From Candidatus Endomicrobiellum guadaloupense (lineage in GTDB: Bacteria; Elusimicrobiota; Endomicrobiia; Endomicrobiales; Endomicrobiaceae): a stretch of 61,643 nt of DNA. Each line of letters starts with the position of its first letter. Position 1 is the first letter of the stretch. The stretch covers positions 1 to 61,643 of the forward strand of contig JAITJN010000061.1 of NCBI GenBank assembly GCA_031278895.1. Direction: 5' to 3'. The notes under the pieces are model-generated. The model made no database searches and had not been told where the DNA came from. It saw only the letters and a program-made list of their open reading frames with translations. The position numbers were made by a program, and so were the translations under genes. Of this stretch, positions 47,612-55,855 are shown one piece after another.

Positions 47612-48557
47612 AAATATTTTAGTTTTACTTTCTATCTTATTATTTTTAGCAAAGACTTCTTTTGCTGTGATATCTGATTTTGATGAAGAAAAATTTTTAT
47701 TGGATATTTTATGGCAGAAAACCAAAACTCTACAGGAAAACAAACTTCCTTGCGTAGCTTTAGTTTTAGGCGGTGGTGGTGCAAGAGGTTTTGCTCATGT
47801 AGGAGTTTTGCAAGTATTCCAGGAAGAGCAAATTCCTGTAGATTTAGTTGTTGGTACTAGTGTTGGTTCAATAGTAGGAGCATTATATTGCGCAGGACTT
47901 CCTTTTGAACATCTTGAAGATGATATAGAAGATTTTGATATCAAAGACATTTCAAATTTTTCTTCAGCATCTATATTAAAAATGCTTTTATCTGGGCATC
48001 TTCTATCAAATAAAAAACTAGAAAATTTCATAGATGGAAAAATCGGATCTATTACTTTTGACCAATTGCAGACACGTTTAGTATGTGTTGCTACAGACTT
48101 AATTACAGGTGAAAGAATTTTACTTAGAGAGGGAAGTGTCTCTTTTGCAGCTAGAGCCAGCGCCACAATCCCTGGTATTTTTCAGCCAGTTGAGTATAAC
48201 CAACGATACTTAGTTGATGGAGGTTTAGCTGAAAATATTCCTGTTGGCGTTGCTAAAGTTTTTAAAGCGGATGTTATAATAGCTGTTCCAGTTTCTGCAG
48301 ATATTACAAAAAGTGATATATCCAGTGTATTTTTAACTCTTATGCAAGCCATTTATATACAAGGACAAGTGCTAGATCAGTATAACTTAAAAATAGCTGA
48401 TATTATAATACGGCCAAATGTTGGGGATTTAAATGCTATAAATTTTAAAGAAGCTTATAAAACTATAGATAAAGGTTTTATCGCAGCTAAGAGTGCTGTT
48501 AAAGATATAAAAAAGGCTATTATAAATAAAATAGAAGAGAGTGTTTTAATTGAATAG
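47598..48557 (+). CDS. Patatin-like phospholipase/esterase (exported, RssA/NTE-like)
   Basis: The 319-residue protein starts at a TTG inside the preceding gene. A signal peptide (residues 1-23) is followed by the patatin domain: oxyanion loop LGGGGARGFAHVGVL (57-71), nucleophile elbow GTSVGS (S88) and the catalytic aspartate in LVDGGLAENIPV. Spacing fits the RssA-type bacterial patatins. A signal peptide with a patatin implies action in the periplasm or at the outer membrane, perhaps on phospholipids. No C-terminal barrel domain follows. The next gene overlaps its end by 8 bases. Confidence 0.87.
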   Translation: MTPIKNILVLLSILLFLAKTSFAVISDFDEEKFLLDILWQKTKTLQENKLPCVALVLGGGGARGFAHVGVLQVFQEEQIPVDLVVGTSVGSIVGALYCAGLPFEHLEDDIEDFDIKDISNFSSASILKMLLSGHLLSNKKLENFIDGKIGSITFDQLQTRLVCVATDLITGERILLREGSVSFAARASATIPGIFQPVEYNQRYLVDGGLAENIPVGVAKVFKADVIIAVPVSADITKSDISSVFLTLMQAIYIQGQVLDQYNLKIADIIIRPNVGDLNAINFKEAYKTIDKGFIAAKSAVKDIKKAIINKIEESVLIE

Positions 48558-49578
48558 TATAAAAGTTTATACTATATCTATATTTAGTTTATTTGTTTTT
48601 TGTGCAAATGTTTTTGCTACAGAAGCTGAACAACAATTTTCTTATGATCCTAAAGAAATAACAGAATCTTTGAGTAACATTAATATTTCTAATAACAAAA
48701 AAGAAAGAATAAAAGAACTAGAGCTTTTAGCAGAAGAATTTACTGATAAAAAACTTTATAATAAAGCAATAGATATTTATAGCGAAATTTTTAAAAAGAA
48801 ACACTCTAAAAAGAATCTTTTTAAATATTATGTAAAAGTAGGGGATCTATATAGCCTTAAAAAGAATTATGTTTTGAGTTTGGATTACTATGAAAGAGCT
48901 TTATCTATAAATAAAAAAAGCTCTGATGTTATGATTAGAATTGGACGTATTTTCCTTGATGGGAATCTGTTTGAACTTGCTGAAGAAAAATTTTTAGGTG
49001 CTTTAAAGATAGATAAACATTCTGTTGGATCTAAAAAAGGGATTGGCGACGTTTACTATAAACGAGGCATTTATACAAAAGCTATTAATTATTATAATAA
49101 AATTCCTAAAGATCTATATGATAGAGAAATTGCAAGAAATATAAGTCGTAGTTTTATTAATTTAAACAAAAGTGACGAAGCTGCCGCTATTTTGGAATAT
49201 TATTTAAAAGAACACGATGATTCTGAATTGATGTTTAATTTAGCTGTTATTTATATTGATAAATGCGACTACTTGCTCGCGCAAGATTGGCTTTTAAAAA
49301 CTTTAAAAATAAACGATGGTGCTTTTAAGGTTTACGTTTACCTCGCTTATATTTATGATTTAGAAAGTAAATATAAAGAATCTTTAAAGATGCTTAATAA
49401 AGCTTATGCTCTAAACTCTTCTTATGGGGCAATTGATTTTATGAGAGCTAAAGCAGCTTATAAAGTTGGAATGATAAAAGAAGCGAAAACGTATGCAAAT
49501 GAGGCATACAATAAAGCTAGAACTATATTTGTAAAAGATCAAGCTCAGAAACTTCTTGAATATTTAAACAAAAAATAG
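48550..49578 (+). CDS. Exported tetratricopeptide-repeat protein
   Basis: A 342-residue protein starting at TTG within the patatin gene. A signal peptide (YTISIFSLFVFCANVFA) precedes at least six TPR units, each with the helix pattern of A/Y/A/P positions, for example AIDIYSEIFKK, SLDYYERALSINKK, AINYYNKIPKD and SLKMLNKAYALNSS. TPR proteins act as scaffolds; which partner it binds cannot be seen. It is the last gene of the argH-tolC-patatin-TPR run, in which all junctions overlap. Confidence 0.85.
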   Translation: MNSIKVYTISIFSLFVFCANVFATEAEQQFSYDPKEITESLSNINISNNKKERIKELELLAEEFTDKKLYNKAIDIYSEIFKKKHSKKNLFKYYVKVGDLYSLKKNYVLSLDYYERALSINKKSSDVMIRIGRIFLDGNLFELAEEKFLGALKIDKHSVGSKKGIGDVYYKRGIYTKAINYYNKIPKDLYDREIARNISRSFINLNKSDEAAAILEYYLKEHDDSELMFNLAVIYIDKCDYLLAQDWLLKTLKINDGAFKVYVYLAYIYDLESKYKESLKMLNKAYALNSSYGAIDFMRAKAAYKVGMIKEAKTYANEAYNKARTIFVKDQAQKLLEYLNKK

Positions 49579-49638
49579 AGAAGAGAGAATATTTTTGACG
49601 TCTTTAATATATTATATATATTCTTTGCTTTTTTGTTT

Positions 49639-49830
49639 TTATATAGCTTTTTTTACTTTGTTTGATTTAATGCAAGATGTACAAACATACTCACGTGTCT
49701 TTTTCCCATCAAGAATAATATTTAGGCTCTGAAGATTAGGTCTAAAAAGCCTTTTAGAAGCTTTATTTGAATGACTGATAGTATTTCCTGATGTTGAACC
49801 TTTGCCGCAAACTACACATTTGTAAGACAT
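49639..49830 (-). CDS. rpmB: 50S ribosomal protein L28
   Basis: A 63-residue ribosomal protein, one of the few genes here on the - strand. It begins [20 protein letters not shown], contains [10 protein letters not shown], and ends [18 protein letters not shown]. Both CxxC pairs (C5/C8 and the CTSC pair) are present, so this is the zinc-binding form. The start at 49830 follows a GGGGGTG site; longer in-frame starts upstream have no support. A near-consensus promoter lies at 49864-49893. Its 3' end faces the TPR gene. Confidence 0.93.
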   Translation of the reverse strand: MSYKCVVCGKGSTSGNTISHSNKASKRLFRPNLQSLNIILDGKKTREYVCTSCIKSNKVKKAI

Positions 49831-49863
49831 TTTTAAACACCCCCAATAAGTCCCTAGATAACA

Positions 49864-49893
49864 ATTATATCTTATTTCATATTTTTTAGTCAA
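49864..49893 (-). promoter_or_regulatory. Sigma70-type promoter of rpmB
   Basis: Read on the - strand, TTGACT (49893-49888) and TATAAT (49869-49864) are 18 bases apart, about 35 bases before the rpmB start codon. The pattern equals that of the promoter at 11410-11439. Confidence 0.6.
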
Positions 49894-50046
49894 ACGCAGT
49901 ATATACAGCATCTAAAATATGATTTTAATATTTTGTAAAAATTTATTTTGCTATAATATCTTTTTTACTATTCTTTAATAAAATAAATAGATTTATTCTG
50001 CAACAAAATCTTCTTCTTAACTAGACTTCAATCTATGGAGTTGATA

Positions 50047-51426
50047 ATGATAATAAAGACAATTTCTTTTGTTGGTGTTTTGTTTTGGACAGTTGGATTT
50101 TCTTTTGCACAAACCAATGATGCTATTACAATTGAATCTTCCACAAGAGCTTTAACAGTACCAATAGATATAGATCATTGGCCATCAAAAACAGCATATG
50201 TTCTACCTAAAACAATTTCTAATACAAAAGCCAAAATTTCTGCTGCACAAGAAGCTTATAAAGAAACTGTAACTGCTTTTAAGGAAGGAGCTTTTGAGAA
50301 ATCAAAAAAATATTTTTCTATTTTTATGGAAAGGCTCTCAAAAGCAGATATAGACCCAGGAGCGTTCTTCTTTATCTTTGAAGATATAGATGAAATTCTT
50401 GCCAAGCTCAATCAATTCTATACTTTAAATGATCCTGCTCTTTTCCCAAAAAATTATTCCATATCAATAACAACATCCGGCGATTCTCTAGTGAGAAAAT
50501 ACATTGAAATTTATTCTTCAGGCAAAGGGAAGGAAAGAGTTAAAACTGCTTTTGAACGCAGCGGTGCCTATAAAGACATGATTTTAAATACACTAAGAGA
50601 CTTTAACCTTCCAATAGAATTTTTCTATTTGCCAGTTGTTGAGAGTCTATACAATCCAAATACAGTTTCCCATGCAGGCGCTGTTGGACTTTGGCAAATT
50701 ATGCAGCATAGAGGCAGAGCGCTAGGATTGCAGATAAATTATTGGATAGATGAAAGGAGAGATCCTGAAAAATCTACAAAAGCAGCATGCACATATTTAA
50801 AACAACTCTATCTTATGCTAAATGATTGGCATCTTGTTCTTGCAGCTTATAATAGAGGCGAATATGGACTTATAAGGGATATGAAATTTTCAAATGCTTC
50901 TGACATCTCTGAAATGGTTTCAAGAAAAGCAGTGCCAAAAGAAACACAAAACTATGTACCACAGTTTATAGCTGCTGCAACTATAGGGGCAGACCTTGAG
51001 AGCTATGGATTTACTAATTTACATTATGACAGTCCTCAAAAATATGACATTTATAAAACTGATAAAGTTATAGATTTAAAAATTGTGGCACAATGTTCAG
51101 AGACTACAGTTGAGGAAATAAAAAAACTAAATCCAGCATTAAATGCTTGGTGTACTCCACATGGATATCCAGATTTTGAATTGAAGATCCCTTACGGCAG
51201 CAAAGACTCTTTTATAGAAAATATAGCACAGGTAAAAGATTTAAACCCATCACATGGGTTTATAAAACACAAGGTTACTAAAGGTGAATGGCTTGAAAAA
51301 ATAGCAACAAAATATAAAACAACACCTAAAGAAATCTATAAAGATAACGCAGATCTATCAAGACAGCAATATTTGCGACCTGGGCAAATTATAATAATAA
51401 GGCCTGGAAGAAAATATTTCGTTTGA
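50047..51426 (+). CDS. mltD: Membrane-bound lytic transglycosylase D-like protein with LysM domain(s)
   Basis: A 459-residue exported protein. The signal peptide (IIKTISFVGVLFWTVGFSFA) starts at the ATG at 50047, which follows GGAG at suitable spacing; an ATG four codons upstream overlaps that site. The SLT domain has the catalytic E199 in YLPVVESLYNPN, GAVGLWQIM, the DERRDPEKSTKAA motif and AAYNRGE. A degenerate LysM-like segment (about 330-385) and a clear LysM (HKVTKGEWLEKIATKYKTTP onward) end the protein. It cuts peptidoglycan glycan strands. It lacks the lipobox of E. coli MltD, so it is probably periplasmic. Confidence 0.9.
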   Translation: MIIKTISFVGVLFWTVGFSFAQTNDAITIESSTRALTVPIDIDHWPSKTAYVLPKTISNTKAKISAAQEAYKETVTAFKEGAFEKSKKYFSIFMERLSKADIDPGAFFFIFEDIDEILAKLNQFYTLNDPALFPKNYSISITTSGDSLVRKYIEIYSSGKGKERVKTAFERSGAYKDMILNTLRDFNLPIEFFYLPVVESLYNPNTVSHAGAVGLWQIMQHRGRALGLQINYWIDERRDPEKSTKAACTYLKQLYLMLNDWHLVLAAYNRGEYGLIRDMKFSNASDISEMVSRKAVPKETQNYVPQFIAAATIGADLESYGFTNLHYDSPQKYDIYKTDKVIDLKIVAQCSETTVEEIKKLNPALNAWCTPHGYPDFELKIPYGSKDSFIENIAQVKDLNPSHGFIKHKVTKGEWLEKIATKYKTTPKEIYKDNADLSRQQYLRPGQIIIIRPGRKYFV

Positions 51427-51653
51427 TAAGAAATAAATGGAATTCTCCATTGATTTTCCAATTCATTAGCAGTCTGGTAAAGCCAGGATCTAAGTTGATT
51501 TTGTAATTGCTGACAATCATATCAAGAACCTATTACTAAGCCGAGTGATGTGCTACAAATAAAAAAACAATCTAACTATTCGTAATTTTTGTAAAATAAC
51601 AAATGCTTCTTATTTACAATTAAGTATTAGTATTATGAATATATAGTCTAAAT
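51427..51653 (+). other. Non-coding stretch between mltD and tRNA-Ala
   Basis: No credible frame is present. ATGGA/TCCAT (about 51437-51450), followed by TGATTTT, could be a weak terminator of mltD. The rest is A+T-rich and unremarkable up to the tRNA promoter. Confidence 0.4.
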
Positions 51654-51683
51654 TAGACAAAATCTAATTATATTTCCTATAAT
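51654..51683 (+). promoter_or_regulatory. Probable tRNA promoter
   Basis: TAGACA (51654-51659) and a perfect TATAAT (51678-51683) are 18 bases apart, placing the start point about 34 bases before the mature tRNA. Confidence 0.5.
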
Positions 51684-51723
51684 GCATTTCTCATAGTACA
51701 TATAGTATTCTTTCGTGCTCGCA

Positions 51724-51794
51724 GGGGCCATAGTTAAACGGGAGAACGTATCGTTCGCAACGATAAAATGCGGGTTCAATTCCCGCTGGCTCCA
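51724..51794 (+). tRNA. tRNA-Ala (anticodon CGC)
   Basis: A full cloverleaf of 71 nt. The acceptor stem GGGGCCA pairs with TGGCTCC and contains the G3-U70 wobble pair that marks alanine tRNAs. The anticodon stem TATCG/CGATA closes the loop TTCGCAA, giving anticodon CGC. The T stem is GCGGG/CCCGC around TTCAATT. The discriminator A is followed by CCT, so CCA is not fully encoded. The D arm is small. The 3' end is duplicated at 53163, marking it as an insertion site. Confidence 0.88.
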
Positions 51795-51795
51795 C
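51787..51795 (+). repeat. Direct repeat, left copy (tRNA 3' end; attL-like)
   Basis: TGGCTCCAC is the last seven acceptor-stem bases, the discriminator and one base beyond. The same nine bases occur at 53163-53171 in the same orientation, bracketing the decayed element. Confidence 0.5.
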
Positions 51796-52675
51796 CTGAG
51801 TTGGTTTTCGCTCATTTCAGAGCCAAAACTGCTTATAAAATCAGGCGTTTCTTTGAGTTCGATAACTTTTTCTTTCCAAACGAAGCCTTTTGGCGTTATC
51901 AAACTCTGAACGTCTTTTTTTATTTCCAAAATTCCCACTTCCCAAATAACGTCAGCGTAATTCATAAAGAATTTTATGAAATCCCAACACTCTTCCGTAA
52001 TCTTATTTATTTTCTCTTCGTTCATTAAATACCCTTTCTTCTCTTGTATTTGAGACGATAATCTTTCTATTTCTTTTTCCCCCATTTCTTCAGTTAAGGT
52101 TTTATTCCTGATTAACGGAATTGTATCTGATTGCTCTTGCTCTAATTTGCGAATTTCATTTTGAAGTCTTTCATTTTGGTTTTTAATATGAGTTGTTTTT
52201 TGCTCGTAAATATCAAACGCCATTTGCTTAAACATTCCAATATGTTCGTCTTTAGTCTTTAATGTTTTCAAGTAATTAAGATAGGCATCCTCAACATCTT
52301 TTTTACAATAACGGCAACAGTTATTACCCTGACAATGATAATAAGGGAATTTCCTTTTAGAGCGACTTGCAGTCATTTTATGATCTTTATCGTGGCAATA
52401 AATATAATCTTTTAGAGGCAATATAGGATTATCATAATCTCTGAATTTATTACTTCTTGACCTGCCGTTTAATTTATTTTGGACTGAAAAAAATAATTCT
52501 TCTTCCATTATTTCTATAACTTGTAGTTGATTATAGCCGTCCTCTAATAAGTTGAAAATTCTCTTAACTTTTGGAGCGTCTTCATTTTGGTAAATTTGTT
52601 TTTTATTGTCTTTATTTACTCTAAAAGAATAACCAAATAGTCTATGCAAGTGTCTTCCATTAGCCAAAGCAGATC

Positions 52676-52951
52676 TTAAATTTGAGGGTTATTTATAAGG
52701 CTGTATTCTTTATTAAGTTCTTCTCTCATAAGGCTTTCAGTCTCTTGTGATAATTTACTTACTTCAGCTCTTTTATACTCTATGCCAAGCTCTTTGGGAT
52801 TTTGACGATATTCCTTGATTAACTCAAAGAAATGAGATTTTGATATATTAAGAGTTTTCTGTATTTCACCTCTTGTAAGTTCCTCTTTCTCATAATAAAA
52901 AAATAACTCTTTAACTTGCCCTGTATTAAATCTCTTATGTAATTGTTCCAT
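52676..52951 (-). pseudogene. Transposase N-terminal fragment (HTH part)
   Basis: The 91-codon frame starts MEQLHKRFNTGQVKELFFYY and contains LTRGEIQKTLNISKSHFFEL (helix-turn-helix) and IKEYRQNPKELGIEY. This is the DNA-binding N-terminus of an ISNCY/IS481-like integrase-type transposase, which should continue for about 250 more residues with the DDE core. It ends at 52676, where the recombinase fragment begins, so the 3' part has been deleted. No inverted repeats are visible. Confidence 0.55.
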
Positions 52952-52954
52952 TTT

Positions 52955-53140
52955 ATAGTTTCTTGTATTTGCTTTAATTGTTTAAGTGTCTTCTTTTCAG
53001 CTTTAAGTTCTACTACAACTACTTACTTTGGGAGTAAGCTTCATATATGAATTCAAACTTTCATTGTTTTGATATTTTATGTATAATTGGTGAATAAAAG
53101 GCTTGTTCTTTAGGCGGTAAATGCCGTTTAGTTCATTGGA
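52955..53140 (-). pseudogene. GxxExxY-type (PD-(D/E)XK nuclease-like) remnant
   Basis: On the - strand one frame gives NGIYRLKNKPFIHQLYIKYQ…YMKLTPK, and after a frame change the DNA reads VVVELKAEKKTLKQLKQIQE. 'KPF…L.I.Y…' followed by 'VVVELKA.EK' is the core of the small GxxExxY family related to PD-(D/E)XK nucleases. The N-terminal GxxExxY helix and the C-terminus are missing. It lies between the transposase fragment and the right repeat copy. Confidence 0.35.
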
Positions 53141-53162
53141 AAGAGTTCGATAAAAATTTAAT

Positions 53163-53171
53163 TGGCTCCAC
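53163..53171 (+). repeat. Direct repeat, right copy (attR-like)
   Basis: TGGCTCCAC repeats the tRNA-Ala 3' end. The bases on either side differ from the tRNA copy, so the identity is nine bases. It lies 75 bases before the ATG of the guanylyltransferase gene. Confidence 0.45.
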
Positions 53172-53245
53172 AACACAATGTAAGCAACTCGCCGTACTAA
53201 ATTATTAGTATGTATAAATTCCATATAATATTGCCGGAGGTTTTG

Positions 53246-55747
53246 ATGCAGGCAGTCATTATGGCAGGCGGCTTTGGTACAAGATTAAGACCCATAACTT
53301 GTAATATACCTAAACCAATGGTACCTGTTGCAAACAATCCAATTCTTTGCCATACAATCAATCTTTTAAAAAAACATAAAATTTCAAAATTAACAATGAT
53401 GTTATATTATCAACCAGAAGTAATTACAGCCTATTTTGGTTCTGGTAAAAAGTTTGGTGTTGACATAAAATATTTGCGTCCAGAATTAGATTTAGGCACT
53501 GCAGGAAGTGTAAGATTTGTTGGTGAAAATATAAGAAGTACTTTTCTTGTTATTTCAGGAGATGTTTTAACTGACATAGATCTTTCAAAAGCAATAGAAT
53601 TCCATAAAAAAAAGAAAGCATTAGCGACAATTGTTCTTACAAGGGTAAATAACCCTTTACAGTTTGGTGTTGTTATAGCAAATGCAAATGGCAAGATTGA
53701 ACGCTTTTTAGAAAAACCTTCCTGGGGAGAAGTATTTTCAGATACAATAAATACTGGGATATACATTTTAGAGGCTAAAATTTTTAAATACATTCCCCAA
53801 GATGATTTTTTTGATTTTTCAAAGGATTTGTATCCTTTACTTATTAAAAAAAATAAAGCTCTTTACGGATATATTGCCGATGGTTATTGGAAAGATATTG
53901 GAAATCATGACGATTATAGAGCGGTACATTACGATATACTTGATGGTAAAGTTAAAGTTGATATAGAAGGCAAAAAAATAAAAGTTGGCAGCAAAACCAT
54001 AATAGCAGGGGAAAATGTCTCTTTAGGGAAAAACATTGATGTTGATGGACAAGTAATTCTTGGAGATAATATTATAGTTGAAGATAATGCTGTTATTTCA
54101 CGTTCTGTAATAGGAACAGGCTCAAAAATTTCTACAGCATCAGAAGTTTTAAGTTCAGTTTTGTGGAGCAACGTAACAATCGGCGCTGAAACGCAAATAA
54201 AAGAAGATGTTATTGGCAACGATACAAAAATAGGTTGTAGAACAGTTGTTCAAGTAGGAACAGTTATTTCCGATGAATGTACAATTGGGTCTGATGTTGT
54301 TATAAGAACAAATTTAAGAATATGGCCTAATAAAGTAATTGAAACTGGGGCCGTTTTATCAAACAGTTTGGTATGGGGTGAAAAATGGAACAAATCTCTA
54401 TTTAACGCTTATGGAATAAGCGGACTTGGAAATATTGAAATTACTCCTGAGTTTGCGGCAAAAATAGGTTCCGCATATGGAGCCTTTGCTGGTGAAGGAG
54501 CATATATTCTTACCTCTCGTGACGAACATCGCTCAGCAAAAATGATAGAAAGAGGAATAATTTCAGGACTTTTATCTGCAGGCATAAAAGTCGGCGATTT
54601 GAGAGGGCTGCCTATTCCTGTCGTAAGATATCAAATAGGAAGCGAGAGTGAAGCTGGTGGGATTTATATAAGACAATCCCCTCGTGATGGGCGAGCTATT
54701 GATATAAAATTTTTCAACTCTAAAGGCACAGACATATCTTTAAATCAGGAAAAAGCTATAGAACAACTTTTTTTTAGGGAAGATTTCAAGCGTGCTAGCA
54801 TGAGCGAAGTAGGAGAAATTACCATACCACCAAACGCTGTTGACTACTACAAAACTGGATACCTGACAGCAATCAAAGAAGAAGTTATAAGAGATTCAAA
54901 GCAAACAATAGTTATAGATTATGCATCATCTTCAGCTTCAATAGTATTTCCTTCTATTCTTGGAGAGCTTGATGTAGATGTTATATCATTAAACGCTTTT
55001 ACAGACTCTTCTAAAACTATAAAGTCTTATGAAGAGTTTCATAATTCTTTAAATAAATTATCTGATATAGTTATAAGTCTAAAAGCAAATGTAGGATTTT
55101 TAATTGATACTGGCGCAGAGAAACTTTTCTTGGTTGATGAAAATGGTAAAGTTGTCAGAGATGATATGGCTATGATGGCAACAGCATATCTTGCTATGAA
55201 AAGCAAAAAAGGTGCGATTATAGCTGTACCAATAAATGCTTCTTCTATAATAGAGACTCTTGCTAAAAAGTTTGGAGCAAATATCAAAAGAACTGCAACA
55301 AGTTCTAGAAATATTATTGTTTCTAAAGACGATTCTGATATTGCTCTAGTTTGCGATAGTATGGGAGGATTTATATTCCCAGAGTTTCAAAATGTCTTTG
55401 ACGCAATGTATGCTATAGGCAAAGTTCTTGAAATGACTGCAAAAGAAAATTTGTCTTTAGGGAATGTAATAAAAGAAATCCCTCACTTTGAAGTACTTCA
55501 TAAATCAGTCCCATGTCCTTGGGATAAAAAAGGGCAAACTATGCGCAAAGCAATTGAAAGCGTTAAAACCAAGAAAGCAGATTTAATAGACGGTGTAAAA
55601 ATACATATAAATGACAACACCTGGGTTCTTGTTGTTCCAGATCCTGACCAAGCATTATTCCATATTTGGGCTGAATCAAAAGATAAAACAACAACTCTTG
55701 ATATCTTAGAGAGATACTCTGAAAAAATAAAATCTTGGCAAAAATAG
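53246..55747 (+). CDS. Sugar-1-phosphate nucleotidyltransferase fused to a degenerate phosphohexomutase domain
   Basis: The 833-residue protein starts at the ATG at 53246 behind GGAGG (53235-53239). Residues 1-230 are a nucleotidyltransferase: VIMAGGFGTRLRPITCNIPK, VISGDVLTDID, EKPSWGEVFSDTINTGIYIL. Residues 240-400 form hexapeptide left-handed-helix repeats. Residues 400-833 have the phosphohexomutase fold, but the phosphoserine loop reads IRQSPRD (475-481, for ITASHNP), the metal loop reads DTGAEK (621-626, for DGDADR), and the sugar-binding loop is GGFIFPEF. I infer GDP-mannose-type pyrophosphorylase activity with a non-catalytic mutase domain. Fused proteins of this build are known in several phyla; which nucleotide sugar is made is uncertain. 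Confidence 0.87.
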   Translation: MQAVIMAGGFGTRLRPITCNIPKPMVPVANNPILCHTINLLKKHKISKLTMMLYYQPEVITAYFGSGKKFGVDIKYLRPELDLGTAGSVRFVGENIRSTFLVISGDVLTDIDLSKAIEFHKKKKALATIVLTRVNNPLQFGVVIANANGKIERFLEKPSWGEVFSDTINTGIYILEAKIFKYIPQDDFFDFSKDLYPLLIKKNKALYGYIADGYWKDIGNHDDYRAVHYDILDGKVKVDIEGKKIKVGSKTIIAGENVSLGKNIDVDGQVILGDNIIVEDNAVISRSVIGTGSKISTASEVLSSVLWSNVTIGAETQIKEDVIGNDTKIGCRTVVQVGTVISDECTIGSDVVIRTNLRIWPNKVIETGAVLSNSLVWGEKWNKSLFNAYGISGLGNIEITPEFAAKIGSAYGAFAGEGAYILTSRDEHRSAKMIERGIISGLLSAGIKVGDLRGLPIPVVRYQIGSESEAGGIYIRQSPRDGRAIDIKFFNSKGTDISLNQEKAIEQLFFREDFKRASMSEVGEITIPPNAVDYYKTGYLTAIKEEVIRDSKQTIVIDYASSSASIVFPSILGELDVDVISLNAFTDSSKTIKSYEEFHNSLNKLSDIVISLKANVGFLIDTGAEKLFLVDENGKVVRDDMAMMATAYLAMKSKKGAIIAVPINASSIIETLAKKFGANIKRTATSSRNIIVSKDDSDIALVCDSMGGFIFPEFQNVFDAMYAIGKVLEMTAKENLSLGNVIKEIPHFEVLHKSVPCPWDKKGQTMRKAIESVKTKKADLIDGVKIHINDNTWVLVVPDPDQALFHIWAESKDKTTTLDILERYSEKIKSWQK

Positions 55748-55855
55748 TCTCGCAAACAGGGGTTTCTCTAAAAGTCAAAATTTGATAAAGTAAGTTAATG
55801 TCTCCAATAGTTAAAACCTTTAAGCTTATTAAAATTGATTTATAAGGATAAAAAC

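Larger units (their letters stand above)
51648..52667 (-). pseudogene. Large serine recombinase, N-terminally truncated
   Basis: The 339-codon frame begins in the recombinase domain (NGRHLHRLFGYSFRVN), then shows a zinc-ribbon-like stretch (YIYCHDKDHKMTASRSKRK, then YYHCQGNNCCRYC) and the Glu/Lys-rich coiled-coil region (about 165-240) of large serine recombinases. The whole N-terminal catalytic resolvase domain with the active-site serine is absent: at its upstream end the frame meets a transposase fragment at about 52670. Its last 50 codons (RWSQRELNPHFIVANDTF…) are simply the antisense of tRNA-Ala and its 5' flank, so the natural end was near 51795. It cannot catalyse recombination. Confidence 0.75.
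51787..53171. mobile_element. Decayed integrative element inserted at the tRNA-Ala 3' end
   Basis: About 1.4 kb between two copies of TGGCTCCAC. It contains the truncated serine recombinase, a transposase N-terminal fragment and a nuclease-like remnant, all on the - strand, and no intact gene. The recombinase reads toward the tRNA, as integrases at tRNA sites often do. The boundaries rest on a 9-base repeat only. Nested insertion of the transposase probably destroyed the recombinase. Confidence 0.5.

Noticed and set aside
51768-52028. + strand frames across the tRNA and recombinase region
   Set aside because: They begin inside or beside the tRNA and run antisense to the recombinase coding sequence, without family similarity.
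53003-53224. 73-codon - strand frame as an intact gene
   Set aside because: Its N-terminal half only reads through the duplicated tRNA end and flanking DNA, and the recognisable part changes frame; treated as a remnant.
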